A stretch of DNA of 64,000 nt from Desulfurococcales archaeon (GCA_027022365.1 JALVYU010000031.1:62001-126000), one strand, 5' to 3'; counted from the stretch's first letter, positions 1 through 10,055 are shown. Numbers and translations: made by a program. The notes: generated from the letters alone by a model not told the origin.

Positions 1-510
1 ATAAAAATACTTGATCAGCCCAGCATAATACTAACACGCAATATGATACGTAGCATTATTGATATGTTCATTAAGCATGGAGGCTATGCTGATCTTGGAA
101 CTAGGAACACTCTCAGAACGATCGGTCATGGAATAGGGAGGCAGCTCTATGAGTGCATATCCAAGATAGAGACTGAAGTTGGGGAGGGAATAGAAGAGTA
201 TAAGGTCGCGTTAGACTTGTTAAGAGATATCTATGAGTCCTTGGGATTCGGAACAATGGACATCATTGAAGTAACTCCAATGATGAGGTATACCATAAGG
301 ATAAAGAACAATATGGAGTGTGCCGCTGCACGTGATCTCCACATAATCGATTTCACGGGATATATCACGAGAGGAATACTAGAGCAGTTCTTTGCCGATC
401 TTTTCGGACGACGTGCAGTAGCCAAAGAAACAAGATGCATAAACCATGGCGATGAAATAGATGAATTCAAAGTTGACGTGTACGAGTCCACAACAATATT
501 CTTAAGATAA
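1..510 (+). CDS. V4R-domain-like protein, 5' end outside the window
   Basis: The reading frame is open to the first base of the window, so the first ATG at 43 is probably internal and the protein begins upstream. The visible C-terminal part shows the layout of a V4R (4-vinyl reductase) small-molecule-binding domain: a Gly-rich helical stretch (FTGYITRGILEQFF) followed by a cysteine-bearing segment (ETRCINHGDE) and a final beta strand ending DEFKVDV. V4R domains bind small ligands or metals and often act as sensors attached to regulators. The gene stops at 508-510, with a T-rich stretch (GTTGTTTTTATC) 35 bases later. The family assignment is by eye from a weak pattern; the second cysteine often present near the end of the domain is missing. 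Function unknown. Confidence 0.6.
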   Translation: MKILDQPSIILTRNMIRSIIDMFIKHGGYADLGTRNTLRTIGHGIGRQLYECISKIETEVGEGIEEYKVALDLLRDIYESLGFGTMDIIEVTPMMRYTIRIKNNMECAAARDLHIIDFTGYITRGILEQFFADLFGRRAVAKETRCINHGDEIDEFKVDVYESTTIFLR

Positions 511-664
511 AACTTTATCGCTAACAGACAGAGAAACGGGGTTGTTTTTATCAGTTCTATATCCTTTAATGGAGGATGTTGCGGTATAAATAACCTATTA
601 ATTTACAATTAATTCCTTTGACGAATACAATAGCGAGATACAATAGAGAAAAGAGAATGATGAA

Positions 665-2461
665 TTACATGCCGAGCTCTCTTGTGCGTTCGAATAACTC
701 CTTTGTAGCTTCACCAACTTCTTTTGTGCCTGAAACCAGTTCTGCTGTTTCTGCAGCTTCTGTTTCAGGCGCCATTGGAAGTACTTCAACCTCTGTCCCT
801 GTCTCTTTTAGCTCTTCTACCGCACGCTTATAGACCGCTGCGGGGTCGTAGTAGTAGTTGAATATTATTCTCGAGACATCCCATACATTAGTTACCCCCT
901 TGTACAACATCCAGTTCAATATAGTTGCCTTCCTGTAGATCTCGTCAATAATGTCCTCGAGGTCGAGGCCGCGCTTCATAGCGATATCTCTCAAGTGTAT
1001 GCTCTTCTCAAGATCTACTCTGAACGCGTCCTCCTTAGGATCCCATTGCGCCACTGTTATGTAGCGGTTATAGTCCTCAACCTCCTGCACGATAGTGACT
1101 CTTCTCTGCACCTTCACAACTCCTTTCTCAATACGCGTGATCACACGCCGCAAGTGTATGAACACGTTCATTAGCTTCATATAGGTAGGCGGGATATTCA
1201 TTGGCGGGCTCGTCAGCCTCTTGATAGCATAATCAAGCGTCTCGGCGTGAATGGTCGATAAACCTCCGTGTCCCGTGGCTAGTGATTGGAAGAGCACGAA
1301 TGCCTCCTCGCCACGGACCTCGCCGACGACGATGTAGTCTGGACGGTAACGTAGGCTGAGCTTCACGAGATCGAAGAGCCTGATGCTTGTACCGCCGGAT
1401 GAGCCTACTAGGTAGCTCTCACGGCTCGTAAGCTGTACCCAGTTGGGGTGGGGGAGGTTGATCTCAGGGGTGTCCTCAACCGTTACTATCTTCATACCGG
1501 GCTTGATGAACATCGAGATAACGTTTAGCAAAGTGGTCTTGCCGGTACCAGTACCGCCTGCGATCATCGCTGTCTTGGCGTGCTCGATCAGTTCCCATAG
1601 ATAAGCCGCTACGAGAGTGTTGAGCTCTCCCGACTGTATTATCTCTGTCACGCTGAATGGTCTCTCGCGGAACTTACGTATTGTGAATGTTGGTCCTTTA
1701 ACCGATACTTCTCTGCCGAAAGTTGCCGCTAGCCTGTGCTTCTCGGGTAGCATCGCGTCTAGGATTGGGAACGCAATACTGATGTGTTTACCCGCCATGT
1801 GTGCCATTTTCATGATGAACTCGTTCAGGTAGTCTTCGTCGAGGAAGGTAATGTTTGTAGGTATGCTCTCATACTTTTTGTGCCATACATAGATCGGTAT
1901 ATTTACGCCGTTACAGCTTATATCCTCGATATTCGGATCCTTCATGAGCGGGTCTATCGGTCCGTAGCCCAGCAGGTTTCTCTCGATATAGTAGAGCAAT
2001 TTGATACGTCTAGCACCTACTAGGCCTAGCTTCTGCTTATACTTGTCGGCTATACGCTCTGCTTCCCTGAAAACATATCCCTTTAGATCCTTGATGTCCT
2101 CGGGCCTTGTGGGTGGCTTGATCTCGTCCATAAGGATCTCTGTCAGCTTCTCGAGAACGGCCCTGTCCGTGGGTGTTAACCCGTACTCCTCGACAAAGTA
2201 CATAGGTCCTTGGGGTGTTTCAGCGATAACCACCTTGACGAATGGCTTATAGACATAGTAGCTCTCCATTATCCTCCAGCTAGGATCGCGGCGTGCGACC
2301 TGTATCGGCTCGGTAGGCATGATGACGTGACGTATTGCCTCCATCTCCCTCTGGCCAGCGCGGAGCCCCCTGGGCTTTTTCTTCTTTCCTTTCCCCAGCG
2401 CTACTCTTCTCTGTAAAATCTCCTTAAGCGAAGGCAATAGTAGACGCCCCACTCCAAACAC
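665..2461 (-). CDS. Type IV pilus assembly ATPase (GspE/TadA/ArlI family)
   Basis: Hexameric secretion ATPase expected to sit on the cytoplasmic side of the membrane and drive pilin assembly. The 598-residue protein has a basic N terminus, an N-terminal domain to about residue 260, Walker A (GGTGTGKTT, 302-310), an Asp/His-box region (VEDTPEINLPHPNW) and Walker B (YIVVGEVRGEE) followed by a His box (ATGHGGLSTIHAET), as in archaeal PilB/TadA-like ATPases. An acidic C-terminal tail of about 40 residues follows the conserved core. The start used is GTG at 2461. The gene is divergent from the platform protein at 2629, sharing a 167-base intergenic region, so the two probably form one machine. Length and motifs fit adhesion-pilus ATPases better than the archaellum, because no other archaellum genes are nearby. 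Confidence 0.9.
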   Translation of the reverse strand: MFGVGRLLLPSLKEILQRRVALGKGKKKKPRGLRAGQREMEAIRHVIMPTEPIQVARRDPSWRIMESYYVYKPFVKVVIAETPQGPMYFVEEYGLTPTDRAVLEKLTEILMDEIKPPTRPEDIKDLKGYVFREAERIADKYKQKLGLVGARRIKLLYYIERNLLGYGPIDPLMKDPNIEDISCNGVNIPIYVWHKKYESIPTNITFLDEDYLNEFIMKMAHMAGKHISIAFPILDAMLPEKHRLAATFGREVSVKGPTFTIRKFRERPFSVTEIIQSGELNTLVAAYLWELIEHAKTAMIAGGTGTGKTTLLNVISMFIKPGMKIVTVEDTPEINLPHPNWVQLTSRESYLVGSSGGTSIRLFDLVKLSLRYRPDYIVVGEVRGEEAFVLFQSLATGHGGLSTIHAETLDYAIKRLTSPPMNIPPTYMKLMNVFIHLRRVITRIEKGVVKVQRRVTIVQEVEDYNRYITVAQWDPKEDAFRVDLEKSIHLRDIAMKRGLDLEDIIDEIYRKATILNWMLYKGVTNVWDVSRIIFNYYYDPAAVYKRAVEELKETGTEVEVLPMAPETEAAETAELVSGTKEVGEATKELFERTRELGM

Positions 2462-2628
2462 GTAAATGGGCTAAACTCATAATACTACCTTATAGGTTAT
2501 AGGTCTTAAACATATAGCTAAATAAGGCTATTGCCTTTGCGGGTTCTTTTAATAATACTTGAATAGGGGGTATGCTAAAATATATGTTGGCACGACAATA
2601 ATAACCTAAAGATACACGGACGGATGCG

Positions 2629-4425
2629 GTGTTTGCGTTGGGTTTCTGGGACTGGGTTTATATGGTTTTTGAAAAGCCCGGCAAGAAGATCTTAGAGATA
2701 TATCCGCATCTCCCAGAACAGATAAGAAAAAGCGGTATGCACATGTATCCAGAAGTCTACGCGTCATTTGTAGCCTTTATGACATTGGTTCTTACTGGTT
2801 TTTCCGCGGTTCTTGCCGCTATTTTTATCGTGGTTAGACTACAATATCTCATATTTATACCGATCTTATTACCTGTTTTCGGCTTTGTTTTTCTTGTTTA
2901 CTTCCCATCAATGCTGGCCAGTAGCCGTGCGGGAGGAATAGAGGGTGAATTTCCATATACTGTGGCTTACCTTAGCATGATGGTAATGAGCGGCCTCTCA
3001 CCATATAGTGCCTTTGAGAGAATCACGAGAAGCAAAAGAGTCTTCATTAAAAGTAGCGAGCTAAGTCAGCGCTTCATACTCCTAGTTAGGGTTCTGGGCC
3101 GCGACCCCTTATCGGCTTTCGCAATGCTAAGTGCCCGTACCCCCAGCGCGACTGTACGTGATCTATTGATGGGCTATGTTACCACCGTACGTGCCGGTGG
3201 TGATGTAGCGGATTATTTGACGAAAAAAGCTAGGCTCCTGTTTTCAGAGATAATAGTTAAGATGAAGATTATCGCTGATAAGCTGGCCAGTATATTGGAG
3301 GCATATCTTGCCTTAGCCTTATTATCAATGATAAGCCTTACAGTCATGTACTTTGTAACGGTATCATTCGTATCAGTTGTTCCATTCGGCCTAAGTCCGG
3401 GCGGGATGTTCCTGTTCCTCTACGTGATGATGCCGATGATGTCCGCTATGATAATCTATCTCGCCGACCTCATACAGTACAAGGAGCCGTGGGTCGACTA
3501 CCGCCCATACATGGTTTTCGCGGGGCTATCACTACCCATTGCCGCTTACCTCTCGGTTTTCGGTATCTTCCTGCCAGGAGTGCTTCCACCTGGGAATAAG
3601 CTCAGGGAAAGTTTTCTTGTAAAGGGACTACACGATCTCTTGGCGCTCCCCGCCTCTATAACTCATGCACCAGGCTATGTTGTATCAAGTATACAGTTCG
3701 CCCTCGTCCTCCTTATCGCGACTTTCCCAGCAATGATTTATTACGAGTATGTTTCACGGGAGTACAAGGTGGTTAACGGGATAACGCTCTTCCTAAGAGA
3801 CCTCGTAGAGGTTAGAAAAACCGGTTTGTCGCCGGAGAGATCGATTATTGAGTTGTCCCGCAGAAACTATGGTGCCTTCACGAAGTATTTGAGGAAAATG
3901 GCGCTCCAGCTCAGCCTAGGAGTGCCGTTATCCAAGATAATAGATGATCTCTTCAAGAAGATCATTGTTTGGAGGGCAAAGGTACTGCTGTATGTCCTAA
4001 CCGATGCTATCGAGGTGGGAGGAGGGACGATCGAGGTCATGGAGAACCTGGCGTGGTTCGCCGAGAGCATAGACGCTATAGAGGATGAGCGTAAAAAGAA
4101 CCTCCGCACACTACTCATAGTACCCTACATGGGAGGCATACTAACAGCAGCAACAGTAGTAATGCTAACGGCATACTTAGGAAGTCTCCCGCTAAGCTTC
4201 GGGGCTTTTTCTACGGCCGCCGCAATGACCCTGCCGTCGATTATACTTAACACGTACTTCATGGGGCTAGTGGCAGGGAAAGTATCGGCGGGAAGCGTGG
4301 CTGCAGGATTCAAGCACGCGTTCCTGCTGACACTGATATCTCTGTTTCTCTTACTGGCGTCCGGAATAATAGGTTCTCACCTAATGATCATGCCTTCGAG
4401 TCACGCAGTAGTGCCTGGAGGATGA
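2629..4425 (+). CDS. Type IV pilus inner-membrane platform protein (TadC/ArlJ-like)
   Basis: Integral membrane protein of 598 residues on which pilin subunits are assembled; it would be the partner of the divergent ATPase. About nine hydrophobic segments are visible: a pair near residues 50-100, a group near 220-345, one near 370-395 and a cluster after 500. Two cytoplasmic stretches rich in charged residues (about 105-215 and 400-495) match the duplicated T2SSF (GspF) domain of archaeal TadC proteins. The start is GTG at 2629. The final codons contain GGAGGATGA, which serves as ribosome binding site for the pilin-like gene 7 bases later, so expression is coupled to the downstream operon. Confidence 0.85.
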   Translation: MFALGFWDWVYMVFEKPGKKILEIYPHLPEQIRKSGMHMYPEVYASFVAFMTLVLTGFSAVLAAIFIVVRLQYLIFIPILLPVFGFVFLVYFPSMLASSRAGGIEGEFPYTVAYLSMMVMSGLSPYSAFERITRSKRVFIKSSELSQRFILLVRVLGRDPLSAFAMLSARTPSATVRDLLMGYVTTVRAGGDVADYLTKKARLLFSEIIVKMKIIADKLASILEAYLALALLSMISLTVMYFVTVSFVSVVPFGLSPGGMFLFLYVMMPMMSAMIIYLADLIQYKEPWVDYRPYMVFAGLSLPIAAYLSVFGIFLPGVLPPGNKLRESFLVKGLHDLLALPASITHAPGYVVSSIQFALVLLIATFPAMIYYEYVSREYKVVNGITLFLRDLVEVRKTGLSPERSIIELSRRNYGAFTKYLRKMALQLSLGVPLSKIIDDLFKKIIVWRAKVLLYVLTDAIEVGGGTIEVMENLAWFAESIDAIEDERKKNLRTLLIVPYMGGILTAATVVMLTAYLGSLPLSFGAFSTAAAMTLPSIILNTYFMGLVAGKVSAGSVAAGFKHAFLLTLISLFLLLASGIIGSHLMIMPSSHAVVPGG

Positions 4426-4432
4426 CAGTCCT

Positions 4433-6289
4433 ATGAGGAAGAGATCTATGAGAACATGTAAGGGTGTGAGCGAAGTCATATCAACAGTTATACTCGCCGC
4501 CACCATAATCATGATATCACTAGTGGTATTCTACTATGCTATGTACGCGTTCCAGACAAGCAGTCTCGCAACACAGTTCGGCTACACAAAATCGGTTCTA
4601 CTAGATCTCGCCTCGAACCTCAACTATGTGATCTCCGGTAACCAGTACTACGCCAACATACCGTCAAAAACAGTGGGTGTAGGATACAATGAGTCCAGTA
4701 CATACACCATATCGATAGGAGTGCCAGCCTACAACATAACGATAACTATAAACAACCCGCTAACAACCCCCCTCACCAACTACCAGGTAATGGTATGGCT
4801 CAACCAGACAAACTTCGCGGGCTGGAACTACCTGAACATGACAGGTAACACCACGGACTTCATATTTGTAGACCCCTACTACCACATACTCAGCTTCTAC
4901 GTACAGGAGTTTGACCCACTCAACAAGGTTGCCAAGATATGGGTAAAGGTACCATATATTCCCGGCGGCGGCTCAACAAAGATAATAATGTTCTATGGAA
5001 CCCCGCTCCTCAAGGGCCATAGCGACTTCTACTCAGTATTCGACAGGTTCTACGACGACTTCACAACCAGCCCATATAATAATGGGAAATGGATCATATA
5101 CAAGGCGGCGGGAACAAATTACACCGCAGAATTCGTCTGGGATCCCAAGCAGGGGGTAGTTAACCTGACCCTACCATACCCGGATCTCGGGGTAATGGCC
5201 TTCGCCGCGGAAAACGGCAGGCCTATCCAGGGCCTCCCTGTACTCGCGATCATAAGGTACAAGGGCGGTAATCCGAGCGCCACACCAGCCGATGGCTTCG
5301 CTTTCGCTTTCAATAAAGACATATCGGTGTATGAGCGGTACGCGGGTACTTTTGGTGGTACGGGAGGCTCTCTCGACCTAGAGTTGCTCAGCCCCTCGGG
5401 CACGATCATATCAGATGGATACGCGTTCGTCATGGATGCGTACCAGGACACAGGCACGTACCCCGATCCTGCTCCAAACTATACAGCTATAGAACGTACA
5501 AACGTTACATACCCCTACCCAAAAATAGATAACAAGTACTACCTTACAGACGCCGTATCCGATCTTACATGGCATGTTCTGACATTATCAATAGAGCCCG
5601 ATTACTCTTATGCAAACATAAGCATAGATGGCTCTCAGGTATTGACAAACGTTGCTCTCCCAACGAAGCTACCGTATACAGGGTTCGGCATCTCGGCGTC
5701 CACCCATAGTCTATCAGCATACTACACGGTAGATTATATCGAGGTGTATTATAGGAAGTACTACGGGCTCGACCCAACAGTATATATTAACCCAGTCAAC
5801 GGCACAGGGTTCGCGCCAATCTACACTATGAACTATGTCGGAATATATACGGCGGCATACGCTGCTTTCACGACGACAAGGCAGATCATCTATGGAACCA
5901 GCAACTATACAGTCGACGACATACGGTTGATCCCCAGAGTCACACAGTTCTACCTGAACGGCTTCACTTATGCCGAACTAGATACTTTCAGATTCTTGGT
6001 TAATCCCTATGAAGTAGTCACAGCCAGTGGAATAACATACACAATAAGTATCACGGGTGCCGAACTGCATCCACAGGTAATATCGTCGTCCCCCTCTCAA
6101 CTCATAGCCTCGTATGCGGGGATAACGTATTCGAATACGTTCAATACGACAAGGGTAGCGATCATAGTATCGTTGAATGGATACCTGCAAGTGATCGATA
6201 TAACGTCATCGCTGACAGGATACAATCCAGCGACATCCCATGTACAAGTATTCATTACGATTAAGAAGGTTAATTTGGTGTTTATCTAA
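4433..6289 (+). CDS. Pilin-like adhesin with class III signal peptide and DUF2341 domain
   Basis: Large (618-residue) surface subunit. The N terminus has a basic leader and a type III (prepilin) peptidase site, CKG|VSEVI at about residues 14-15, followed by a 25-residue hydrophobic helix (ISTVILAATIIMISLVVFYY), so it should be inserted in the pilus like a pilin. Residues 90-450 hold a lectin-like beta-sandwich region; the segment IIMFYGTPLLKG...VFDRFYDDFT is typical of DUF2341, which occurs in archaeal and bacterial surface proteins and is thought to bind glycans. Many N-glycosylation sequons are present. Its stop overlaps the next start (TAATG). It may be a tip adhesin; the ordinary major pilin is encoded at 10062. 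Binding specificity is not predictable from the sequence. Confidence 0.8.
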   Translation: MRKRSMRTCKGVSEVISTVILAATIIMISLVVFYYAMYAFQTSSLATQFGYTKSVLLDLASNLNYVISGNQYYANIPSKTVGVGYNESSTYTISIGVPAYNITITINNPLTTPLTNYQVMVWLNQTNFAGWNYLNMTGNTTDFIFVDPYYHILSFYVQEFDPLNKVAKIWVKVPYIPGGGSTKIIMFYGTPLLKGHSDFYSVFDRFYDDFTTSPYNNGKWIIYKAAGTNYTAEFVWDPKQGVVNLTLPYPDLGVMAFAAENGRPIQGLPVLAIIRYKGGNPSATPADGFAFAFNKDISVYERYAGTFGGTGGSLDLELLSPSGTIISDGYAFVMDAYQDTGTYPDPAPNYTAIERTNVTYPYPKIDNKYYLTDAVSDLTWHVLTLSIEPDYSYANISIDGSQVLTNVALPTKLPYTGFGISASTHSLSAYYTVDYIEVYYRKYYGLDPTVYINPVNGTGFAPIYTMNYVGIYTAAYAAFTTTRQIIYGTSNYTVDDIRLIPRVTQFYLNGFTYAELDTFRFLVNPYEVVTASGITYTISITGAELHPQVISSSPSQLIASYAGITYSNTFNTTRVAIIVSLNGYLQVIDITSSLTGYNPATSHVQVFITIKKVNLVFI

Positions 6290-6801
6290 TGGTAGCCCCG
6301 ATCATAACCCACGTTATAGGAATTACTGCCCTCATAGCTATTATGGTGATCATAATTATATATGTCGGCTTCATGACGCAGGCGATGATGTATGAGAATG
6401 TCCAGAGAAACCTAGAGTATGTCTCTCAATCGATATCAATGCAACTGCTGTATGCGATAACATCTGACACCAACATGACGATCCAGCTAAACTATCCAAT
6501 AGTGGTTGGGAAAAACACTTTCTACAACATCTACATAGGTAACACATCGTATGTTTTACAGGTGGCCCCCTTCCTCAATGACAAGTTATCGCCGTCCACC
6601 CTCTATGTTTTAACAATGACGCCCGACAAAACCGTCTACGCGTACACCCCCGTATGCAATATAACGTATAACGGTAAGCTTATCCTCGTGGAGAACAACC
6701 TGCTGGTTATTGGTAGCGGTACAGTTACAACATTAGCGATAAACATAAACACCACTAATATTTACATATCAATATATAAGATGGAGGTCAGATATCCTTG
6801 A
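6289..6801 (+). CDS. Minor pilin-like membrane-anchored protein
   Basis: A 170-residue protein with one N-terminal hydrophobic helix (residues 5-30: IITHVIGITALIAIMVIIII) and an extracellular beta-rich, sequon-rich domain, the architecture of archaeal minor pilins. It lacks the [KR][GA] prepilin-peptidase site, so it may stay uncleaved in the membrane or be a pseudopilin processed differently. The ATG shares a base with the upstream TAA stop, and the next gene begins in its stop codon, so it is translationally coupled on both sides. I recognise no family beyond this architecture. Confidence 0.75.
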   Translation: MVAPIITHVIGITALIAIMVIIIIYVGFMTQAMMYENVQRNLEYVSQSISMQLLYAITSDTNMTIQLNYPIVVGKNTFYNIYIGNTSYVLQVAPFLNDKLSPSTLYVLTMTPDKTVYAYTPVCNITYNGKLILVENNLLVIGSGTVTTLAININTTNIYISIYKMEVRYP

Positions 6802-8129
6802 AGGAAATCATAGAATACATTTTAGCCGCTTTAATAATAATTTCGATAATACCAGTCATAACATACGTAGAGAACACTGTCTACGCACCTAGGCCAAGGA
6901 GCGTTGAGCCGATAGTTCAAGTTCTATTTGCAAATAAAATATTTGATGAAATAAACAAGATATTTACGGCAGGTAATCTCACTTTATTTCAATCCAATAT
7001 ATTTAATACAATAATCGCTCAAGAACTATCACCATATAACAATTACGGCTACAACATAACTATTAGACCATACGCTATCAAGATCGATAGTGTTGGATGG
7101 ACGATCAACGTCACATCAATGTATAACGGAACCATTTCCCTCCTTGTAGTATCCACGGGCCTAGCTGTAAGGACGATAAACACTCCGCGCTACACGTTCC
7201 TCCTGCAGAACGGCACATACAAGTATGTATTCGCCAACCCGTTTAGCCCGACATATACGATGATGGTTATAGCGATCCTGGACATCGGTACTGCGAAATT
7301 TATTGATTATAAAATAACACAGAGCAGCGTCAACAAACTCACCCTAGTTAATATAAACGGAAAAGTATATCTTCTAGCACCGACATCCCTCAGCACGCCG
7401 CTGACATCATCTCCGGGCCAGGCGATAGTATGCTATTATGATCCTGCGACGAATAACTACTATTATTACGGCAGTATAAATTACAACTACATAAAAAGCA
7501 TAAGCTATTACAGGGCACCAAACTATTTCTTCGGGACATTATACAATAGTACAACAAGATACACTGAATACAGCAAGATAAGATACGATGTATCTTATGC
7601 AGGAGTTATAACGCTTTATGGAAATACATACAATATGTTCGGACTCTACTCCTACACAAACCAGTCCACCGGGTACTTTCACGGCAACTATTATTTCACA
7701 GGAACAGTCGTTACCAATACTGTTTCAACATCTACAACCACCGTTATCAACACAATAACCTATACTTCTCGTTGGTGGTGGTGGATAACAATAACAGGCA
7801 CATATACGACGACGCTGCCCGTAGAAGCGAACATCACCGCTACATACCCCAAAATAACAAGCACTACCCTCACAGCGAGCTCGACGACCTCGTACATAAC
7901 ATCCTCGGCAACGGCAACATATCCAATATACTATCCACTATTAAATGTCGTTGCGATAATTGTCGTGGATTCTAGCGGTAACATATATGTGGCGCTACCC
8001 TACTTCAACTATCTGACCGCTGGCTCCACTATACCTGCGAACTGGCCCGTCAGCCATGAAGCCTACTGGTTCAGGATAGGAATGTTCACTTATTATGTAC
8101 AGATAACTATTTGGAGGAAATCGATATGA
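6798..8129 (+). CDS. Minor pilin-like surface protein with Ser/Thr-rich stalk
   Basis: A 443-residue protein starting at TTG in the TTGA overlap with the previous stop. Residues 5-25 (IIEYILAALIIISIIPVITYV) form the only membrane helix. The ectodomain is rich in Asn, Tyr and Thr with many NxS/T sequons, and residues of about 310-385 form a Thr/Ser-dominated stretch interrupted by four tryptophans (SRWWWWIT), probably a glycosylated stalk. There is no clear prepilin cleavage site. Position inside the pilus operon suggests a pilus-associated or cell-envelope subunit. No known family was recognised. Confidence 0.7.
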   Translation: MKEIIEYILAALIIISIIPVITYVENTVYAPRPRSVEPIVQVLFANKIFDEINKIFTAGNLTLFQSNIFNTIIAQELSPYNNYGYNITIRPYAIKIDSVGWTINVTSMYNGTISLLVVSTGLAVRTINTPRYTFLLQNGTYKYVFANPFSPTYTMMVIAILDIGTAKFIDYKITQSSVNKLTLVNINGKVYLLAPTSLSTPLTSSPGQAIVCYYDPATNNYYYYGSINYNYIKSISYYRAPNYFFGTLYNSTTRYTEYSKIRYDVSYAGVITLYGNTYNMFGLYSYTNQSTGYFHGNYYFTGTVVTNTVSTSTTTVINTITYTSRWWWWITITGTYTTTLPVEANITATYPKITSTTLTASSTTSYITSSATATYPIYYPLLNVVAIIVVDSSGNIYVALPYFNYLTAGSTIPANWPVSHEAYWFRIGMFTYYVQITIWRKSI

Positions 8130-8509
8130 GGTCACAGTCGGTTATCATCTCGGCGTACATGGCTGTAGCGTTGCTGGTAATTGCTATGGCGACCATTTAT
8201 GTATATGTGTTGCCACATACACAATCGTACTTATCCTCATATTCGTCACTGGATGTGAGAAGCATTGTTTATAGCAGGTACTCGTGGACCGCGAAAATCC
8301 TTGCAAACGAGCTTTACAGAGAGCTCAACCTGAAATACGTCTATGTGAACATAACGACATACAATATCACCACGGGCAGAATAATCAGTACCGACTACTA
8401 TATAATACGTCCCGCCAGAAACACTAGCCTCATCTATATCACATATAACCTCACCAGCTTCAATCCCGACGGGATTATGTATATCTACAACATAAAGGTG
8501 GGAAGATGA
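8126..8509 (+). CDS. Small minor pilin-like protein
   Basis: A 127-residue protein with a single N-terminal hydrophobic helix (about residues 5-30) and a short extracellular domain with several sequons. The start is placed at ATG 8126: GGAGG at 8113-8117 is at normal spacing, and the ATG overlaps the upstream stop (ATGA), the pattern of the whole operon. A TTG at 8111 would lie on top of the Shine-Dalgarno sequence and is rejected. The next gene again begins in an ATGA overlap. Likely a minor pilus subunit by position and shape; no family recognised. Confidence 0.7.
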   Translation: MRSQSVIISAYMAVALLVIAMATIYVYVLPHTQSYLSSYSSLDVRSIVYSRYSWTAKILANELYRELNLKYVYVNITTYNITTGRIISTDYYIIRPARNTSLIYITYNLTSFNPDGIMYIYNIKVGR

Positions 8510-9858
8510 AGGGACAGCTACCGATAATTATTGCCTTCACAATAATAATGGCTATTGTAATCTCCACTGCAATATATATTTCAACAATCCCTGTAAACGT
8601 GAAGTTCAGCTATACCGGCAAACAATATAGTGACTGGGAAATATATGATCAGGAACTGACCCAGCTAATACTCTACATGCTTAAACAAGGGGTCACGGCC
8701 GCAACCCCTCTCATCGAAAATTACATTAAATCGAACATATTTACCCAGAGCATCACCTACACGCGTGTCTACGCACCCCTAACAGCCTATCTCACCTATG
8801 GATTCTGGTATTCCGAGTACTTCAACGTATATGTGCCGACGGGAAGAGAATATGTTTCGATCACACCATCATACTATACAGGAACCGTTCTTTCAGAAGT
8901 GAGTGTCTTAGCGACAAAAACACTGAACTCCACGGCATACAAGATCCTGACGAGCTGGATAAACAGCATGAAGAAGCTAGGTCTAAGAATAATTATAGAC
9001 AATTTCATAACAGCCTATAATCTAAGCCTAACATCAACGGGAACAACAGCCATTGGCATGGCTAACGCCTCGGTAAACTTCACCATAACTATATTCAACT
9101 CTCTAGGCGAATACAGGGTTTACACGAAGACATCACTGTTGCACTGCCAAGTCAATTTCACACACGGATACTACTCGGGCGCAGACTCAATCAGTGGAGG
9201 ATTTGTCCTACCCCTCGTCATACAGACATATATAATGATCGACGGGACACGCTACTATTATGTCCTCTCGCCCAGAGACGTGACCACGTACTACTACTCA
9301 CAATTATTCTCCACACTACCATCCTTTGCCGCGAAATACGGTGGCTCACCCCTCGCCAAAGCCTACGTGATAAACAATGGGCAGGCGGCGTTCTACAGGG
9401 GAAACGGATTAACGAATGTAACATTGATTATAAGGTACAATACTTACGACGAATTCCTCGTCGACTGGATCAAATACGTTCATTTCTCCTCTATAATAGG
9501 GCTCATAAAATCAACAGACCTAGACTGGAACAACGTATTCTATGTATTCAACTATATGACATGGGATCTAAGCTACTGGGGCACCACAAATGTTACGACC
9601 TTAGTGTCAGAAGATAGCATTAACCTGACAGACATAACAGGCAATAACGTCGAAGTATCGTATTACACCCAGTCTATATCACCATACGTTAACTACACGA
9701 AAGTTCTCACCTTCTATGTACCGGGATATTCGAGAATAGATGTTAACGGAGTACCGGTTATCGTGCCGACACAGTTCTACATCTACTACTCCGGAGAATA
9801 TCTAGCATACTCCTTCCTATATGCATACTCCTTCGACATTAATATTAGGGGTAGATAA
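8506..9858 (+). CDS. Pilin-like surface protein with prepilin cleavage site
   Basis: A 450-residue protein. The N terminus MKG|QLPIIIAFTIIMAIVI matches the archaeal prepilin-peptidase pattern (KG followed by Gln-Leu) with an immediate hydrophobic helix, so cleavage after residue 3 is expected. The remainder is an extracellular, aromatic and sequon-rich domain without recognisable homology. It is the last gene of the coupled run 2629-9858 and is followed by a T-rich stretch (9912-9930). It is much longer than a normal major pilin, so it is more likely a tip or minor subunit. Confidence 0.7.
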   Translation: MKGQLPIIIAFTIIMAIVISTAIYISTIPVNVKFSYTGKQYSDWEIYDQELTQLILYMLKQGVTAATPLIENYIKSNIFTQSITYTRVYAPLTAYLTYGFWYSEYFNVYVPTGREYVSITPSYYTGTVLSEVSVLATKTLNSTAYKILTSWINSMKKLGLRIIIDNFITAYNLSLTSTGTTAIGMANASVNFTITIFNSLGEYRVYTKTSLLHCQVNFTHGYYSGADSISGGFVLPLVIQTYIMIDGTRYYYVLSPRDVTTYYYSQLFSTLPSFAAKYGGSPLAKAYVINNGQAAFYRGNGLTNVTLIIRYNTYDEFLVDWIKYVHFSSIIGLIKSTDLDWNNVFYVFNYMTWDLSYWGTTNVTTLVSEDSINLTDITGNNVEVSYYTQSISPYVNYTKVLTFYVPGYSRIDVNGVPVIVPTQFYIYYSGEYLAYSFLYAYSFDINIRGR

Positions 9859-9910
9859 GCCAGCACATAATCCACTGATCATTGGCATGAGCTTCCCTCA
9901 GTAAATATAG

Positions 9911-9931
9911 GGCGTTTTTCCCTTATTTTTA
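9911..9931 (+). terminator. T-rich putative terminator after the pilus operon
   Basis: Two oligo-T runs (GTTTTTCCC and TTATTTTTAT) lie about 55 bases after the last pilin-like gene. Archaeal RNA polymerase stops at such T tracts. Assigned from position and composition only. Confidence 0.4.
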
Positions 9932-10011
9932 TACCTAAAAACTCGATCATAAAATGCAACCAATGATTATACGTTGAGCAACGCAGATAAAATGTTGCCT
10001 ATATCAAGACA

Positions 10012-10055
10012 TAAGCTTTTAATTTCCTATGTCACTATCATATTGTAAGAGGTGA
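10012..10055 (+). promoter_or_regulatory. Promoter and ribosome binding site of the major pilin gene
   Basis: An AT-rich box AGCTTTTAATT (about 10013-10024) has the position of a BRE/TATA element, predicting a transcript start near 10044-10046. GAGGTGA at 10049-10055 is a strong Shine-Dalgarno sequence six bases before the ATG at 10062. A promoter of its own would let the major pilin be made in excess over the minor subunits. Confidence 0.55.
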
